From Diabrotica undecimpunctata (Eukaryota > Arthropoda > Insecta > Coleoptera > Chrysomelidae), in the NCBI RefSeq assembly GCF_040954645.1, contig NC_092805.1, positions 76,106,564-76,170,563 on the forward strand: a stretch of 64,000 nucleotides of DNA, in the 5' to 3' direction. Made by a program: the position numbers and the translations under genes. Below the pieces are notes generated by a model. That model saw only the letters and a program-made list of their open reading frames with translations. It searched no databases and had not been told where the DNA came from. Each line of letters opens with the position of its first letter. Positions within the stretch are counted from its first letter, which is position 1. Shown piece after piece: positions 1 to 10,028 of this stretch.

Positions 1-415
1 TTTCTTTTAGACGAACAAAGCTAGATTTCATGATAACATCATTTGGATCAAAATAATCCCAACAAATACGTGACCATCTGGAAAGCTTGTTCTTATTTAA
101 TTGTAAAATGTATATCCAAATTTCCTGTTTTTCTTCGTCAAAAGGAAATCTATGAAAAAAAAATTAGTAAGAAAAATTATATTTAAATGATTTTAATAAA
201 AAAAAGACAAAAAATTTAATGGAAATTGTCATTATTCAGTATAATGCATAATAATTTATTTATTTATTAAATAAATAACAACTAAACGCCTCCACTGGCT
301 ATCAAAACATATACTAATATTTATAAAACATACACATAAAAAATACTTACTTGAAAAGTGACAACGTTTCGCTCTTCGAACTTCAGCGACCACAAACAAG
401 ATACCTAAATGGCAT
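1..415 (-). pseudogene. decayed THAP-domain exons (P-element/THAP9-like relic)
   Basis: Two short minus-strand exons together encode a THAP zinc-finger relic. Exon 1 runs 415-351 and begins MPFRYLVCGR, followed by a stop. It ends at a GTAAGT donor (350-345). Exon 2 starts at 149 after a pyrimidine-rich tract and a CATAG acceptor and continues past the window edge. The phases join exactly (2 nt + 1 nt). The junction gives LFKFPFDEEKQ, then IW and RICWDYFDP, which matches the THAP core (F-P motif, conserved Trp, C-x2-H before Phe). THAP fingers use C2CH zinc ligands. Here the first Cys reads Tyr, the second reads Arg and the His reads Tyr, and a stop follows residue 10. The finger is therefore dead. 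Other THAP exons in this window belong to P-like transposons, so this is probably one too, though a decayed host THAP gene is possible. Confidence 0.6.
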
Positions 416-763
416 TTTACTAAAATAGTAGGTAAATGACTCTCAAAAATTTTTAATAAAATTTGCTTGTCACAAAAAATATGTAAACACACAACTTCAT
501 ATCAAAACAATAAACAATAACAAAGGCACAAAGCAAAGGTATTCATGTTGTGGACACTTTTTAAAGCATTCACGGAGTCTATATATTATACGTCATTGGT
601 TGAAACCACAATATGACCACAATAAAAATGGCGTACGGCGTACTTGTTTTGTTGGTTGCGGTATTGCGCAGTCACAAAGCTTTGCTACGAATGCTACGCC
701 CTCTGGTGTCCTTAGGAAATACAAATTGCAGAGGACTGTCACTCCCATAAGAGATACCCGGGC

Positions 764-868
764 ATGATTCCCAATATAAAAGTGATATTTTTACATTTTT
801 ATTTATAGACAATTGACATGACATGTATTATGACTTTCTTCTTCTTTTCTCTATTATAATATACTACA
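764..868 (-). repeat. gypsy LTR fragment (same family as the element at 54.4 kb)
   Basis: About 105 bp matches the end of the LTR at 54,687-54,793 nearly base for base. It begins ATGATTCCCAATATAAAAG, carries TTATTTATAGACAATTGACA in the middle and ends ATACTACA, the LTR terminus. The match stops abruptly at the inner side, so this is a truncated solo LTR or a diverged relative. It lacks flanking internal sequence. Confidence 0.65.
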
Positions 869-962
869 GTAAACAAACTAAATATTATATAAAATAGAAC
901 TTTACAAATTAAAGAAGAAATACAGATACTTTATCTATATTTTAATAAATAAAATATAGAAT

Positions 963-1003
963 AAAGTATTAAAATATATTTTATAAATATATTTTAATAC
1001 TTT
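963..1003. repeat. perfect 18-bp inverted repeat with 5-nt loop
   Basis: Bases 963-980 (AAAGTATTAAAATATATT) are the exact reverse complement of 986-1003, around the loop TTATA. The composition is almost pure A/T, so cruciform extrusion or a tiny MITE are both possible. It lies just before the 5' end of the LINE that follows. Confidence 0.6.
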
Positions 1004-1213
1004 ACAGATAATCAAAAAAGAAGAAAAAGGTTATGTACTCTTGTTTACTTGGTGTCCTAATATTTTAATATTTTTCGTATATTGTTATTTTTAAATTGTT
1101 TGTGCTGTACTATTATATAATAATTATTGTAAATTGCCTGAAAATTAAAAAAATTTTGGTGTACATTCGCAAATTTACTAGTAAATTGGAAACTATCGAA
1201 AAATAACCTCAAA

Positions 1214-2140
1214 ATGCAAGCCAAATGTTGTAAGTGTTCGGTAAGCTGCATTTTTAAAGAGCCTAAGAACTCCGGTGAAGTGTTTGGTTACCCATGTGAT
1301 TTTTGCAAGAGAGTGATGTGCAGGAGCTGTGCTGGAATTAGTTCAACGGAGATAAGATGTTTATTGTTAGCTACCAGAATCATGCCTTACTTGTGTAAGG
1401 ATTGTGTAGCTGGGATTATGAACGCCCTAAACCTAAACAATCGTGTCAGTGCGCTTGAAAACACTTTAAGTGAAGTAAAAACTGCTAGCACCCAGAATAT
1501 TATTGAACTAGAGGAGGAAATTGGTAAGTTAAGTGTGGAGATGAAAAGTTTAAAAACAAGTTATCAAACAATCTATGATGATCTAAAAAATGATCTTAGG
1601 ATTATCAAAGAATCTACCACTAGCAACCAGTCAGTAAGTAATGCTGGAAATGATAACATTCAAAATTGTGCAGATGTCAAAGGTACCGATGCAGTTTTTG
1701 GGGAAATACAGGACAGAACCCGGAGAGCCAAAAATATTATTATATATAATGTACCTGAAAATCATTCCAGTGAATCTAACATCCGTGCTGAACACGATAG
1801 AAATGAGGTCCAAGGAATTCTCAATAAAATAGGTGTAACGAACAACACCTTTAAAGCTTTTCGCCTTGGTCGACTAACTGATAAACCAAGACCTCTTAAA
1901 GTCGGATTTAATGATTCAGCAATAGTTATCTCATGTTTAAAACAACGTAGATCTTTAATGGGTTCTAATTTGAGCATTGGAGCTGATCTTACCCCTTTAC
2001 AGCGTGAGAAAATAAAGGCCGTTTATCAGGAGTTAGAATTCAGAAAAACACAGGGTGAGAATGATTTGAAGATCAAGTACTTTAATGGGGTTCCCAAAAT
2101 CATTGTCAGTAAATCCAATAATTCAAAAAACGATCATTAA
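1214..2140 (+). CDS. LINE ORF1 protein (Cys-rich, coiled coil, RNA-binding type)
   Basis: 308 codons, open from ATG to TAA. The N-terminus (residues about 5-65) is rich in paired cysteines (KCCKCS, PCDFCKR, MCRSCAG, YLCKDC) in a PHD/RING-like zinc pattern typical of CR1-group ORF1 proteins. Residues about 70-130 form a likely coiled coil (NNRVSALENTLSEVK and following heptads), which would allow trimerisation. Residues about 165-290 (RRAKNIIIYNVPE, then KVGFND and LTPLQREKIKAVYQEL) resemble the RRM-plus-C-terminal region of L1-type ORF1 proteins. Family knowledge says such proteins coat LINE RNA and act as nucleic-acid chaperones. The stop overlaps the start of the ORF2 open frame in another phase, so ORF2 may be expressed by reinitiation. 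ORF1 looks intact although ORF2 is broken. Confidence 0.75.
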   Translation: MQAKCCKCSVSCIFKEPKNSGEVFGYPCDFCKRVMCRSCAGISSTEIRCLLLATRIMPYLCKDCVAGIMNALNLNNRVSALENTLSEVKTASTQNIIELEEEIGKLSVEMKSLKTSYQTIYDDLKNDLRIIKESTTSNQSVSNAGNDNIQNCADVKGTDAVFGEIQDRTRRAKNIIIYNVPENHSSESNIRAEHDRNEVQGILNKIGVTNNTFKAFRLGRLTDKPRPLKVGFNDSAIVISCLKQRRSLMGSNLSIGADLTPLQREKIKAVYQELEFRKTQGENDLKIKYFNGVPKIIVSKSNNSKNDH

Positions 2141-2142
2141 GC

Positions 2143-4967
2143 TTATATTTTCAGAATGTTGGCGGTATGTGCACTAAACTTCAGAATTTCAGACATGCTG
2201 TGAGTCTCTCTAGTTATGATGTTATTATTATTATTGAAACATGGTTTACACCTAGAATCTTAGATGCTGAATTGGGATTGAGTGACTTTAATGTGTATAG
2301 ACATGACAGGGATCCTCAAACTAGTTCAAAGACTCGTGGTGGTGGTGTTCTTATTGCTGTCCATAAGAGCCTTAATTCAATGTTGGTTAGGCCTATGGAT
2401 TCCTCTGTGGAACACGTTTTTACACAGGTAATGTGTGGCACAAAAAAGTTAGTCATTGGTGCAGTGTACTTTCCTCCACGTTCATCTGGGTCAGTATATG
2501 AGGAGCATTCCACCTGTATGTTGGACTTAGCGGATAGATTCAGTGATTGTGAATTCTGTATTTGTGGTGACTACAACCTACCTGAAGCATCCTGGGATAA
2601 TCTTAGTAATGGTGTTACAGTTGAGTGTCCGCATCACTCTCCAGCAAATATTATTTGTACTTGCTACAATTTTCAAAATATGTCACAAGTAAATGCTTTG
2701 CTTAAACCTTAATAATAAATTTTTAGATCTAGTTTTCTGTACTCAGAGGGATGCAGTTGTGTCGATTTCAACTGATATTCTATTGAATACTTCTCAACAT
2801 CATTCAGCTTATACTATATTGTTACATGCAGCCAATTTAAATTTGTTTTTTAAATATGATGTCTTCTATCATGATTTTAAAAAATGTAATTATCAAGTTT
2901 TAAATGAATATTTAGCTTCAATTCCTTGGAACAAGGTATTGGATGAATCAGATGTAAATTGCTGCTTAGAAAATTTTTACCATATTTTATATGATGCCAT
3001 CAATATGTTTGTTCCTATTAAACGGTTTAAATCATTAAACTTTCCAGTTTGGTTTTCGCGAGAATTAATTGAGCTTGTCATACAGAAAAAAATAGCTCAC
3101 AGGAATTTTAAAGCCTCAGGCAACTCATATGGGGAGTTTTCGATGTTAAGGGAAAGATGTAAATCATTACAAGCAGTATGTTATAAGAACTATTTAGAGA
3201 ATATTCAAGCAAATCTTTCAAGTAATCCCCACTCTTTTTGGAGGTATGTTAGTACTACACGTGGGTCTAGTGCTTATCCTAATGTAATGTCTAATAAAGG
3301 TGGGGATGTAATAGCTCAGAATGGTGATGAAATAGTTAATCTTTTTGCCAGTTATTTTTCAGGTACATATAATGATGGTGAGTATAATGTACCTAATTTT
3401 AAATTGGACTATAGTGTGGATTGTCAGATTCTGAAGTTTAGTGTGACTGATGTTTTCGAGGGGATTATGAGTTTAAAAACTACATATTCTTTGGGACCTG
3501 ATGGTATACCTGCAGCCCTTATTAAAAACTGTATTTTTTCTCTTTGTAAACCTTTACAACAAATTTTCAATTTATCATTATCATCATCTGTATTTCCACA
3601 ATATTGGAAAAATAGTTTTCTTACACCCATCTATAAATCTGGCAATCGCGAGTGTGTTAACAACTATAGAGGTATAACTATTCAATCAGCAATCCCGAAA
3701 CTTCTTGATAAATTGGTATCGATAAATCTCACCTGGGCTTGCAGAAACATAATTATTGATGAACAACATGGATTTTCTAACGGGAAGTCAACAGTAACAA
3801 ACCTTGTCAATTACCAACAATACTTGTTGGGTGCATTTGAGAATAAAATTCAGGTCGACAGCGTTTACACTGATTTCTCAAAGGCCTTTGACCAGGTTAA
3901 TCATAATCTTTTGGTCCACAAACTTCATGCATCTGGCTTTGGTGACCTCATTGTTAATTGGATTAAAAGTTTTCTGATGGGACGTACACAGCAAGTACGG
4001 ATTAACAATTATATTTCAAAAGAATTCCATTGTTATTCTGGTGTACCACAAGGGTCTCACTGTGGTCCTTTGTTTTTTAACTTGTTCATTAACGATATTG
4101 GTAAGGCTATCAAAAACTCACACTTCCTGCTATTTGCTGATGATCTTAAGCTATTTCGTTGTATACATAATAAATCGGATAGAGATCTCCTGCAAGATGA
4201 TGTAAATAATATATTTTTATGGTCAAAACAAAATGGTTTAAGCTTAAATCCAACTAAATGTTCTTGTATTTCATTTGGTCGTATAAATAATCTAATAGCT
4301 AATAGATATGTTCTTAATGATGTACTCTTGGATTCAGTTACTGAGATAAGAGATTTGGGTGTATTATTGGATTGTGCATTGACATTTAGAAGCCATTTTC
4401 TTAAAATTAAGGAAACAGGATTTCGTAATCTTGGTTTTATTTATTGTAACAGTCATGATCTCTCACCTATTGTATTTAAATTATTGTATTGCTCTCTGGT
4501 ACGCTCAGGTCTTGAATACTGCTCTGTTGTTTGGTCCCCATTTCATCAAGTATACATTGATGGATTGGAGAGCGTACAGAGGAAGTTGATCTTTAGCTTT
4601 TAAAGCACATATTAATATAAAAAATACTGATAATTATTTCATAGATTATTCTATAATAATGTCTCAATTTAACATTACTACATTGAAGAACCGCAGGTTG
4701 AGAGCTGATATGTTATTTTTGTTTAAAATTATAAACAACTTTGTTAATTGTCCTTCGTTATTAGCCAATGTACACTTAAACACAATACATAGAACTCGAC
4801 ACACTGCACTCTTTTATATTCCTTTTCATAGGACTGATTATGCTCGTCATTTTCCCTTGTCGAGAATGCTGAGCTCTTGCAATGACCTCCTATTGGATCC
4901 TTTCTGTACAAACATTAACGCTTTCAAAAGGCAACTTGAGAATGTAATTATCAATCTAGATATGTGA
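2143..4967 (+). pseudogene. LINE ORF2: endonuclease-reverse transcriptase, frameshifted
   Basis: The endonuclease begins at once with LYFQNVGGMCTKL (2,143 on; first ATG 2,167), typical of the APE-type N-terminus. It continues with the catalytic Glu in IIIIETWF and the CGDYNLPEASWDN motif. A frameshift near 2,690-2,710 moves to the frame of the RT part (to 4,603). Conserved RT blocks visible are TPIYKSGNRECVNNYRGI, TDFSKAFDQVNHNLL, GVPQGSHCGPLFF and the catalytic box LLFADDLKLF near 4,140. A second frameshift near 4,585-4,660 leads to the C-terminal region (4,659-4,967). The motif expected as S-D-H at the end of the endonuclease reads S-Q-H-H, another possible lesion. No RNase H is present. 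The reaction in the family is target-primed reverse transcription. This copy is inactive. Confidence 0.8.
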
Positions 4968-5174
4968 TATTTTTTTATATATATATATTTTTTAACTTTT
5001 GTGATTTAATATACTGTTTTTATGTACAAATTTTAACTGTTTACTTGTTTCTTTGTTATTGTTTGATGTTTCTTATTGTTCTATATTGTTCTAAAATTCT
5101 ATATTGTTTGATTGTGTACATGATCTTTACTTTTTACAATTTGTTGTATTTTATTGTAAATGGTTCTACCGTTG

Positions 5175-5202
5175 AAATAAATAAATAAATAAATAAATAA
5201 AT
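5175..5202 (+). repeat. AAAT microsatellite tail of the LINE
   Basis: About six or seven AAAT units directly end the LINE 3' UTR. Such tails are the 3' termini of CR1-group LINEs. The sequence from here to 5,475 is AT-rich and holds nothing I recognise, apart from a short TTAGG-like stretch (TAGGTTAGGTTA) near 5,250. Confidence 0.7.
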
Positions 5203-5822
5203 TACCGACAATCAATATTTATTTATTTGTACCATATATATAATAAATAGGTTAGGTTAAATTATAACAACTAATATATATCTTTTAAATATATACTACC
5301 CAAAATTTTATGGGTTTAGTATACACTTCCACTATTTAGAATAATTCTTCTTTTTTCAAAGAAAGAAGTCTGCAATAGTAGTATACTTGAGCTATTAATA
5401 CTGAGAAGTAGGAATAGTTCACATGCCATAACTTAGTTAACAAAATATCCGTAAGGGTCGCTTACGTCGAGGTTTGGTATTAATTAGGGCCCTGATTCTA
5501 TTTCATTTCGATGTCGAAATTTAAAAGCGACTACGCCATGACAGTCGCAATCGCTAGCGATTCTCATTCATTTCGATTGTAGTTAAAACTGGGGATATTT
5601 ACTTTATCATTTTGACACTGCTGAAAATTTGGGTTGGCCCTGTTGTTTATTGGCTGCACTACGCTTGTTGAATGTTTGTTGTTTGTTTTGTTTACGTTAC
5701 GTGAACGTCTTTTTTTTCTTGTTTGAGTTGTTAAATCATAAATATTGGCCATTCTCAATTATATTTTAAATTGAAAGAAAAGATGGCAAGAAAAAAAAGG
5801 CGATGTGGGAGATCCTTAAGTT

Positions 5823-5852
5823 ATAACCACTAAGATTTGACTTAGTGGTTAT
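5823..5852. repeat. perfect 12-bp hairpin inside the Harbinger-like element
   Basis: ATAACCACTAAG (5,823-5,834) is exactly reverse-complemented at 5,841-5,852 around a 6-nt loop. It lies between the two halves of the element and has no coding role that I can see. Confidence 0.55.
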
Positions 5853-5877
5853 ATTCTAATATATTTTTAAATTTACT

Positions 5878-6060
5878 GCAGCTTAGTAATACTAACCCTA
5901 AACATTTTGGGTATCCTAGAGGCATAAACACCTTCTTCCAAATATGGTTCTAATACCCTTATTAAATAATTTGCAGCTTGTTTATTAAGCCGGAATTGCT
6001 GCCTAAATTGAGCATCACTTAGTGAAAAAGAATTTTGAGTATCCCGTAACATTCTTCTTA
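5878..6060 (-). pseudogene. Harbinger transposase N-terminal fragment
   Basis: Read on the minus strand, the segment encodes about 58 residues including LRDTQNSFSLSDAQFRQQF, RLNKQAANYLIRVLEPYL and RIPKMFRVSI. The F-R-L-N-K block followed by a helical stretch and a downstream Ile-Pro segment is the usual N-terminal part of HARBI1-type transposases, ahead of the catalytic DDE nuclease. The nuclease domain is missing, consistent with an internally deleted copy. The similarity is from pattern memory and moderate. The open frame upstream at 5,564-5,758 shows no family signature and is left uncalled. Confidence 0.5.
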
Positions 6061-6442
6061 TCCTCCGTTATGAGCGTCGGATATTTATCCTCTCTAATTC
6101 CTCCAAAACTAGCAAATGTCTGTAAAACACAGCCATATTAATACTTTTTGCCTCAGTTTTCCTTGCAAGGATCAAAACACCGCCTACCTAAACTGAACCT
6201 AAGTTCACTTCTCCCAGTCCAGTCAGTCATGTCAGATTAATTTCGACTCGAAATGAAATTTCAACCACTTTCTTGAAGTTGAAATTAATTTCGATAAGTC
6301 GAAAATTAGTGACGTCGTTTGGTTAGTTCAGCTGAAATCCACAAGGTTCGCAAAGTCGCATTTCGACGTCGCCATATTAATTTCGACAAGTGTTGAGTCG
6401 AAATCTCAATTAGAATCAGGGCCCTGGTATTAATTAAATCAT

Positions 6443-8986
6443 CATCATCATCATAAGTGGCTCGACAATCCGTTGTGGATCTTGGCCTGCTCACAAAGAA
6501 GTCGCCACTCCTGTCGATTCCTGGCAACTTCCCTCCATCTTCTAACCCCTAGAATCTGTAGGTCTTCTTCCACATCATCAATCCATCTCATTCGTGGTCG
6601 TCCTCTGCTTCTTGTGCCCTCTGGTTGTGAAAATGTTAATCTCTTCGTGTATTCGTGATCTGACATCCTAGCAATGTGTCCAGCCCATCTAAGTCTCTGC
6701 ACTTTAACAAACTTCACAATATCTGGATCGGTGTATAACTGATACAGTTCAAAGTTGTATCTTCGACGCCATAGCCCATTTTCATTTACGGCCCCAAAAA
6801 TCTTTCTAAGAATTTTTCTCTCAAAAATACCAAGAAGTCTTTTATCATTTTGAGATAAGATCCACGTTTCAGCCCCATATATCAAAACTGGTCTTATTAA
6901 GGTCCTGTATATATTAAGCTTTAGTGCACGTTTTATATTTTTATTTTTTAAATGTCTCCGGAGGCCGTGAACAGTTCTGTTTGCTATTGCTATGCGTCTT
7001 TTTATTTCGTCGCTTGTCGTGTTTGTTGCGTTTACTAGCGATCCAAGATATGTAAATTCTTTGACTTGCTCAAAGGTATGGTTGTTAATTTGAATTATTT
7101 CTTGGATATTTCGAGGGTTTTTAGAAACCAACATATATTTGGTTTTTTCCTCGTTTACCACAAGTCCTAATTCACTTGCTGCGTCCGCAAGCCTTGTAAA
7201 ACACTGCACCATGTCTCTCATACTTCTGCCCACTATAACTATATCCTCAGCGAATGCGAGAATTTGCGTCGATCTATTAAAAATAGTTCCATTCATTCTA
7301 ATATTTAATTGTCTGATTGCCTTTTCCAAGGCAATATTAAAGAGCAGACACGCCAACGCGTCCCCCTGTCTTAGACCATTATTAATGTCAAAGAACGTAG
7401 AGTTTTCTCCTTCAATTCTAACGCATGAGCTTACGTTTTGCATTGTTAGGTGGGTCAACTTAACTAACTTAGGTGGGATCCCAAAGTCTATCATTGCATT
7501 ATATAATGTAGTTCTTTTCACACTGTCGTAGGCTGCTTTGAAGTCAACGAAGAGATGGTGTGTTTCTATGTTATATTCTAGTGACTTTTCTAGAATCTGC
7601 CTATGTGCTTGAATTTGATGTGTAGTTGACTTTCCAGCAGTAAATCCGCATTGATATTGACCAACAATATCCTTTGTAAAATGTTTAAGTCTTTCAGATA
7701 ATACATTGCCGAAGATCTTATACGCAGATGCTAACAGAGTAATGCCTCTATAGTTCTTACACTCCAGTTGATCCCCCTTTTTATGCAATGGACATATTAT
7801 TCCCTTCAGCCACTCTTCTGGTACCCGTTCATTCTGCCATATAAGTACTATTAGTTTATGGATTGCTGCAAAAAGTTGATCACCACCTTTTTTATACATT
7901 TCCGAACAGATGTCATCGATTCCTGGGGCTTTATTGTCTTTGAGTTTTAGGATCGCATCTGACACTTCTCTTCTTGTTGGGTCTTCACTGTGTAGTTGAC
8001 GTTGTATATTTTGTTCATTTTCTATATTGTACTCTCCTTCAATATCGTTTACATTTAGATGTTCGCTGAAATGTTGTGCCCATCTGTTAAGAACTGAGTT
8101 TTTATCATGTAGAATTTCACCGTTAGTGTCTTTACAAATTTTTAATCGTGGTTTAAATTCTCGACGGCTAATATTTAAGGATTTGTAGTATTTCCTCGTT
8201 TCATTTTTATCGAATAAACTTTGTATCTCACTGAGAGTGTTCTGTTCGTATTCCCTCTTCTTACGTCGATGGATACGTTTTTCCTCTCTTCTAAGACGTC
8301 TATACTCTTCTTTTTTTCTCCGTGTACAACCTGCGTCAATGGTTTTTTGATATGCTGCGTTCTTTCTATTTGTGGCCATTTCGCACTCATGATCAAACCA
8401 ATGATTTCTTTTTTCTGATTTGGTTTTGCCCAATATTTCAACGGATTTCTGTAACACAATATCTCGTATATTTGCCCATAGTTGGTTAATTTCTTCTTCT
8501 AAGTTTTTTGTCCTTATTTGGTCTTCTATTTGCTGTCTGTATACATTTGCAATATCGGGATCTTTTAGTTTATTAATGTCGATTTTTTCTCTCCTTCTTC
8601 CCATCTCCTTTTTTAAATTGGATATTCTCTCCTTAAATCGTGTTTTAACTAGATAATGATCACTATCTATGTTTGCTCCTCTAAAAGACCTAACATCTAA
8701 TAAGTTAGAGCAGTGTCTTGCATCGATGATTATATGATCTATTTGGTTAATCGTTTCATTATCAGGAGATTTCCAAGTTCCCTTATGTATATCTTTATGG
8801 GGAAATCTTGTCCCAGCTATAACCATGTTCTTAGACATCGCAAAGTTTATGATTCTGAGACCGTTATCATTAGATTCTACGTGTAGGCTCTCTTTTCCGA
8901 TGGTGGGCGAAAATATATTCTCTCTTCCGACTTTGGCATTAAAGTCTCCTGCTATTATTTTGATGTCATTTTTTGGGCACTGATCG
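6443..8986 (-). mobile_element. RTE-type LINE, 5'-truncated
   Basis: The element is bounded by the perfect 13-bp direct repeat TTAATTAAATCAT at 6,430-6,442 and 8,987-8,999, its target-site duplication. The 3' end (low coordinate) is a short ATG-repeat tail in which the ORF stop codon is embedded, so there is almost no 3' UTR. That is a hallmark of the RTE clade. The 5' end is truncated inside the endonuclease domain. It inserted immediately beside the Harbinger-like element, sharing bases with its right-hand duplication. Confidence 0.85.
6451..8986 (-). pseudogene. RTE ORF2: endonuclease (partial), reverse transcriptase
   Basis: One uninterrupted frame runs from the truncation point at 8,986 to a TGA at 6,451, about 845 codons. 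The first internal ATG at 8,838 is not the true start. It begins within the endonuclease (IKIIAGDFNAKVGREN, then NQIDHIIID and SDHYLVKTRF). A Lys/Arg-rich linker follows. RT blocks are LKDNKAPGIDDICSEM, CPLHKKGDQLECKNYRGI, HLFVDFKAAYDSV, GLRQGDALACLLFN and, at the active site, LAFAEDIVIVGRS. The C-terminal tail has the RTE-typical YGAETWIL, RRRYNFELYQLY, LRWAGHIARM and GRPRMRWIDDVEEDL segments. The active-site box should read F/YADD. Here the first catalytic Asp is Glu (codon near 7,248), which probably abolishes activity even though the frame is open. Database entries of this kind are often mislabelled craniofacial development protein 2-like. Confidence 0.85.
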
Positions 8987-9906
8987 TTAATTAAATCATA
9001 ACCTCATATTATTCCTCATATGTCATACATACATTTCAATACATTTTTGCTGATTTTCAGCTAGAGTGTTTAAAATTTGTGAAATTATTAGTTATTCAAT
9101 CTTTAGTTTGAACATTTTTGGATTATGGATATTTCAACGTTGAAAAAAAAGTTATCACTTGGGGCCAAAACAACGGGTACTAGAAAACAACTTGAAAGAC
9201 GGTAAGTAAACGTATACATTTTGTTTCTGCTTTATAAGACTATACTATTTTGCTTTTTTTGTATATAGTTTATGGTTGTGGCAAGATAAAACTTGGGTGC
9301 TTCTCCATTAAATCTAAAGAAGACCGAAGTTCATAAAACGGCTATCTATTGGCTAATAATTGTAAAGCTTTCCCTAATAGTATGTATCTCATTTGCACCA
9401 TTTTCCATTCAAACTTAACTACTACATACCAAACACAAATCATCAAATAACATGTATAGCTATCAGTTAAAGGGGTTGTTAAATTTTAACAGAAATTTGT
9501 GCAAATGGGCATTAATGTATGTAGCCTGGTCAAAGTTGACAATGCAGCCATGTAATATGTTTAGTAGTAAATAATCTCATTTGTTAATGTATAGAATTTT
9601 AAATGCCTTCATCTGATAAAGATTTTAATCTAAATTTGCCTCAAGTATGATTTCACTCATGGGACAAAATCTGTGAAACGAACTATAATATATAGTATAT
9701 CTTTGTAATAGGACCCTTTGTAATAAAATATTTATTTTGTAGAACCCACAACCTCTGCTACTGAGATGATTGTGGATGAAGAGGAACCAATGTTATGCCA
9801 GACACCTGTTTCTGGTGTTGTTTTCACACCTTGTCATACACCAAAAAGTAGAAAAGGTTAGTGATTTTTAGGCTTTTTCGTTTTTTATTTCAATTTACCC
9901 ATATTT

Positions 9907-10028
9907 TTAGTCATGTCTCAAGACCTAGTCAAGTCTCAAGACTGACCTTGAATAAAATTTGTGTGTAAACTAAACACAAATTTTATTCAAGGTTGGTCTT
10001 GTGATTTGATGAGTTCTTGAGACTCAAC
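9907..10028. repeat. foldback MITE-like inverted repeat in an intron of the P-like gene
   Basis: The left arm (TCATGTCTCAAGACC... to TGAATAAAATTTGTGT near 9,965) is mirrored with few mismatches by the right arm ending GAGACTCAAC near 10,026, around an 8-10 nt loop. The central stem, CCTTGAATAAAATTTGTGT against its complement, is essentially perfect. A TA dinucleotide flanks each side, as for Tc1/mariner-type MITEs. It has no coding capacity. Confidence 0.6.

Larger units (their letters stand above)
416..1019. other. AT-rich non-coding stretch
   Basis: I find no gene here. The stretch holds the gypsy LTR fragment (764-868) and a perfect AT-rich palindrome (963-1003), listed separately. The remainder (416-763) has a GC-richer patch near 620-760 with no recognisable coding potential. 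The minus-strand open frame over 256-492 partly overlaps the THAP exon in another frame and is not supported. Confidence 0.5.
1020..5202 (+). mobile_element. CR1-like non-LTR retrotransposon (LINE), nearly full length, decayed
   Basis: The order is a 5' leader, ORF1 (1,214-2,140), ORF2 with endonuclease then reverse transcriptase (2,143-4,967), a T-rich 3' UTR and a microsatellite tail of AAAT units at 5,175-5,202. There is no RNase H domain. A PHD-like Cys-rich ORF1, the absence of RNase H and a short-repeat tail instead of a long poly(A) fit the CR1/L2/Daphne-like part of the Jockey superfamily. ORF2 carries at least two frameshifts, so this copy cannot move by itself. The 5' boundary is approximate and I found no clear target-site duplication. 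It is one of the few plus-strand elements in the window. Confidence 0.75.
5486..6425. mobile_element. PIF/Harbinger-like DNA transposon relic with terminal inverted repeats
   Basis: The ends are inverted copies of AGGGCCCTGATTCTA, followed on both sides by TTTCGA-rich subterminal sequence. The element is 940 bp. It is bracketed by the exact direct repeat GGTATTAATT (476-485 offset from 5,000, and 6,426-6,435), which I read as a target-site duplication. Inside is a minus-strand fragment with Harbinger transposase character (separate entry), a perfect 12-bp hairpin and no complete ORF, so it is non-autonomous. A 10-bp duplication is unusual for Harbinger (normally 3 bp) and closer to MULE-type elements, so the superfamily call is tentative. 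Confidence 0.6.

Noticed and set aside
1057..1251. 64-codon minus-strand open frame
   Set aside because: Lies antisense to the LINE leader and ORF1 start, is AT-biased and has no motif.
5240..5262. Telomere-like TTAGG stretch (TAGGTTAGGTTA)
   Set aside because: Only about two units; too short for a telomeric array or telomere-directed insertion.
5564..5758. 64-codon minus-strand frame (Asn/Arg-rich) inside the Harbinger-like element
   Set aside because: No family signature, and basic low-complexity composition. It could be part of a second element protein but cannot be supported.
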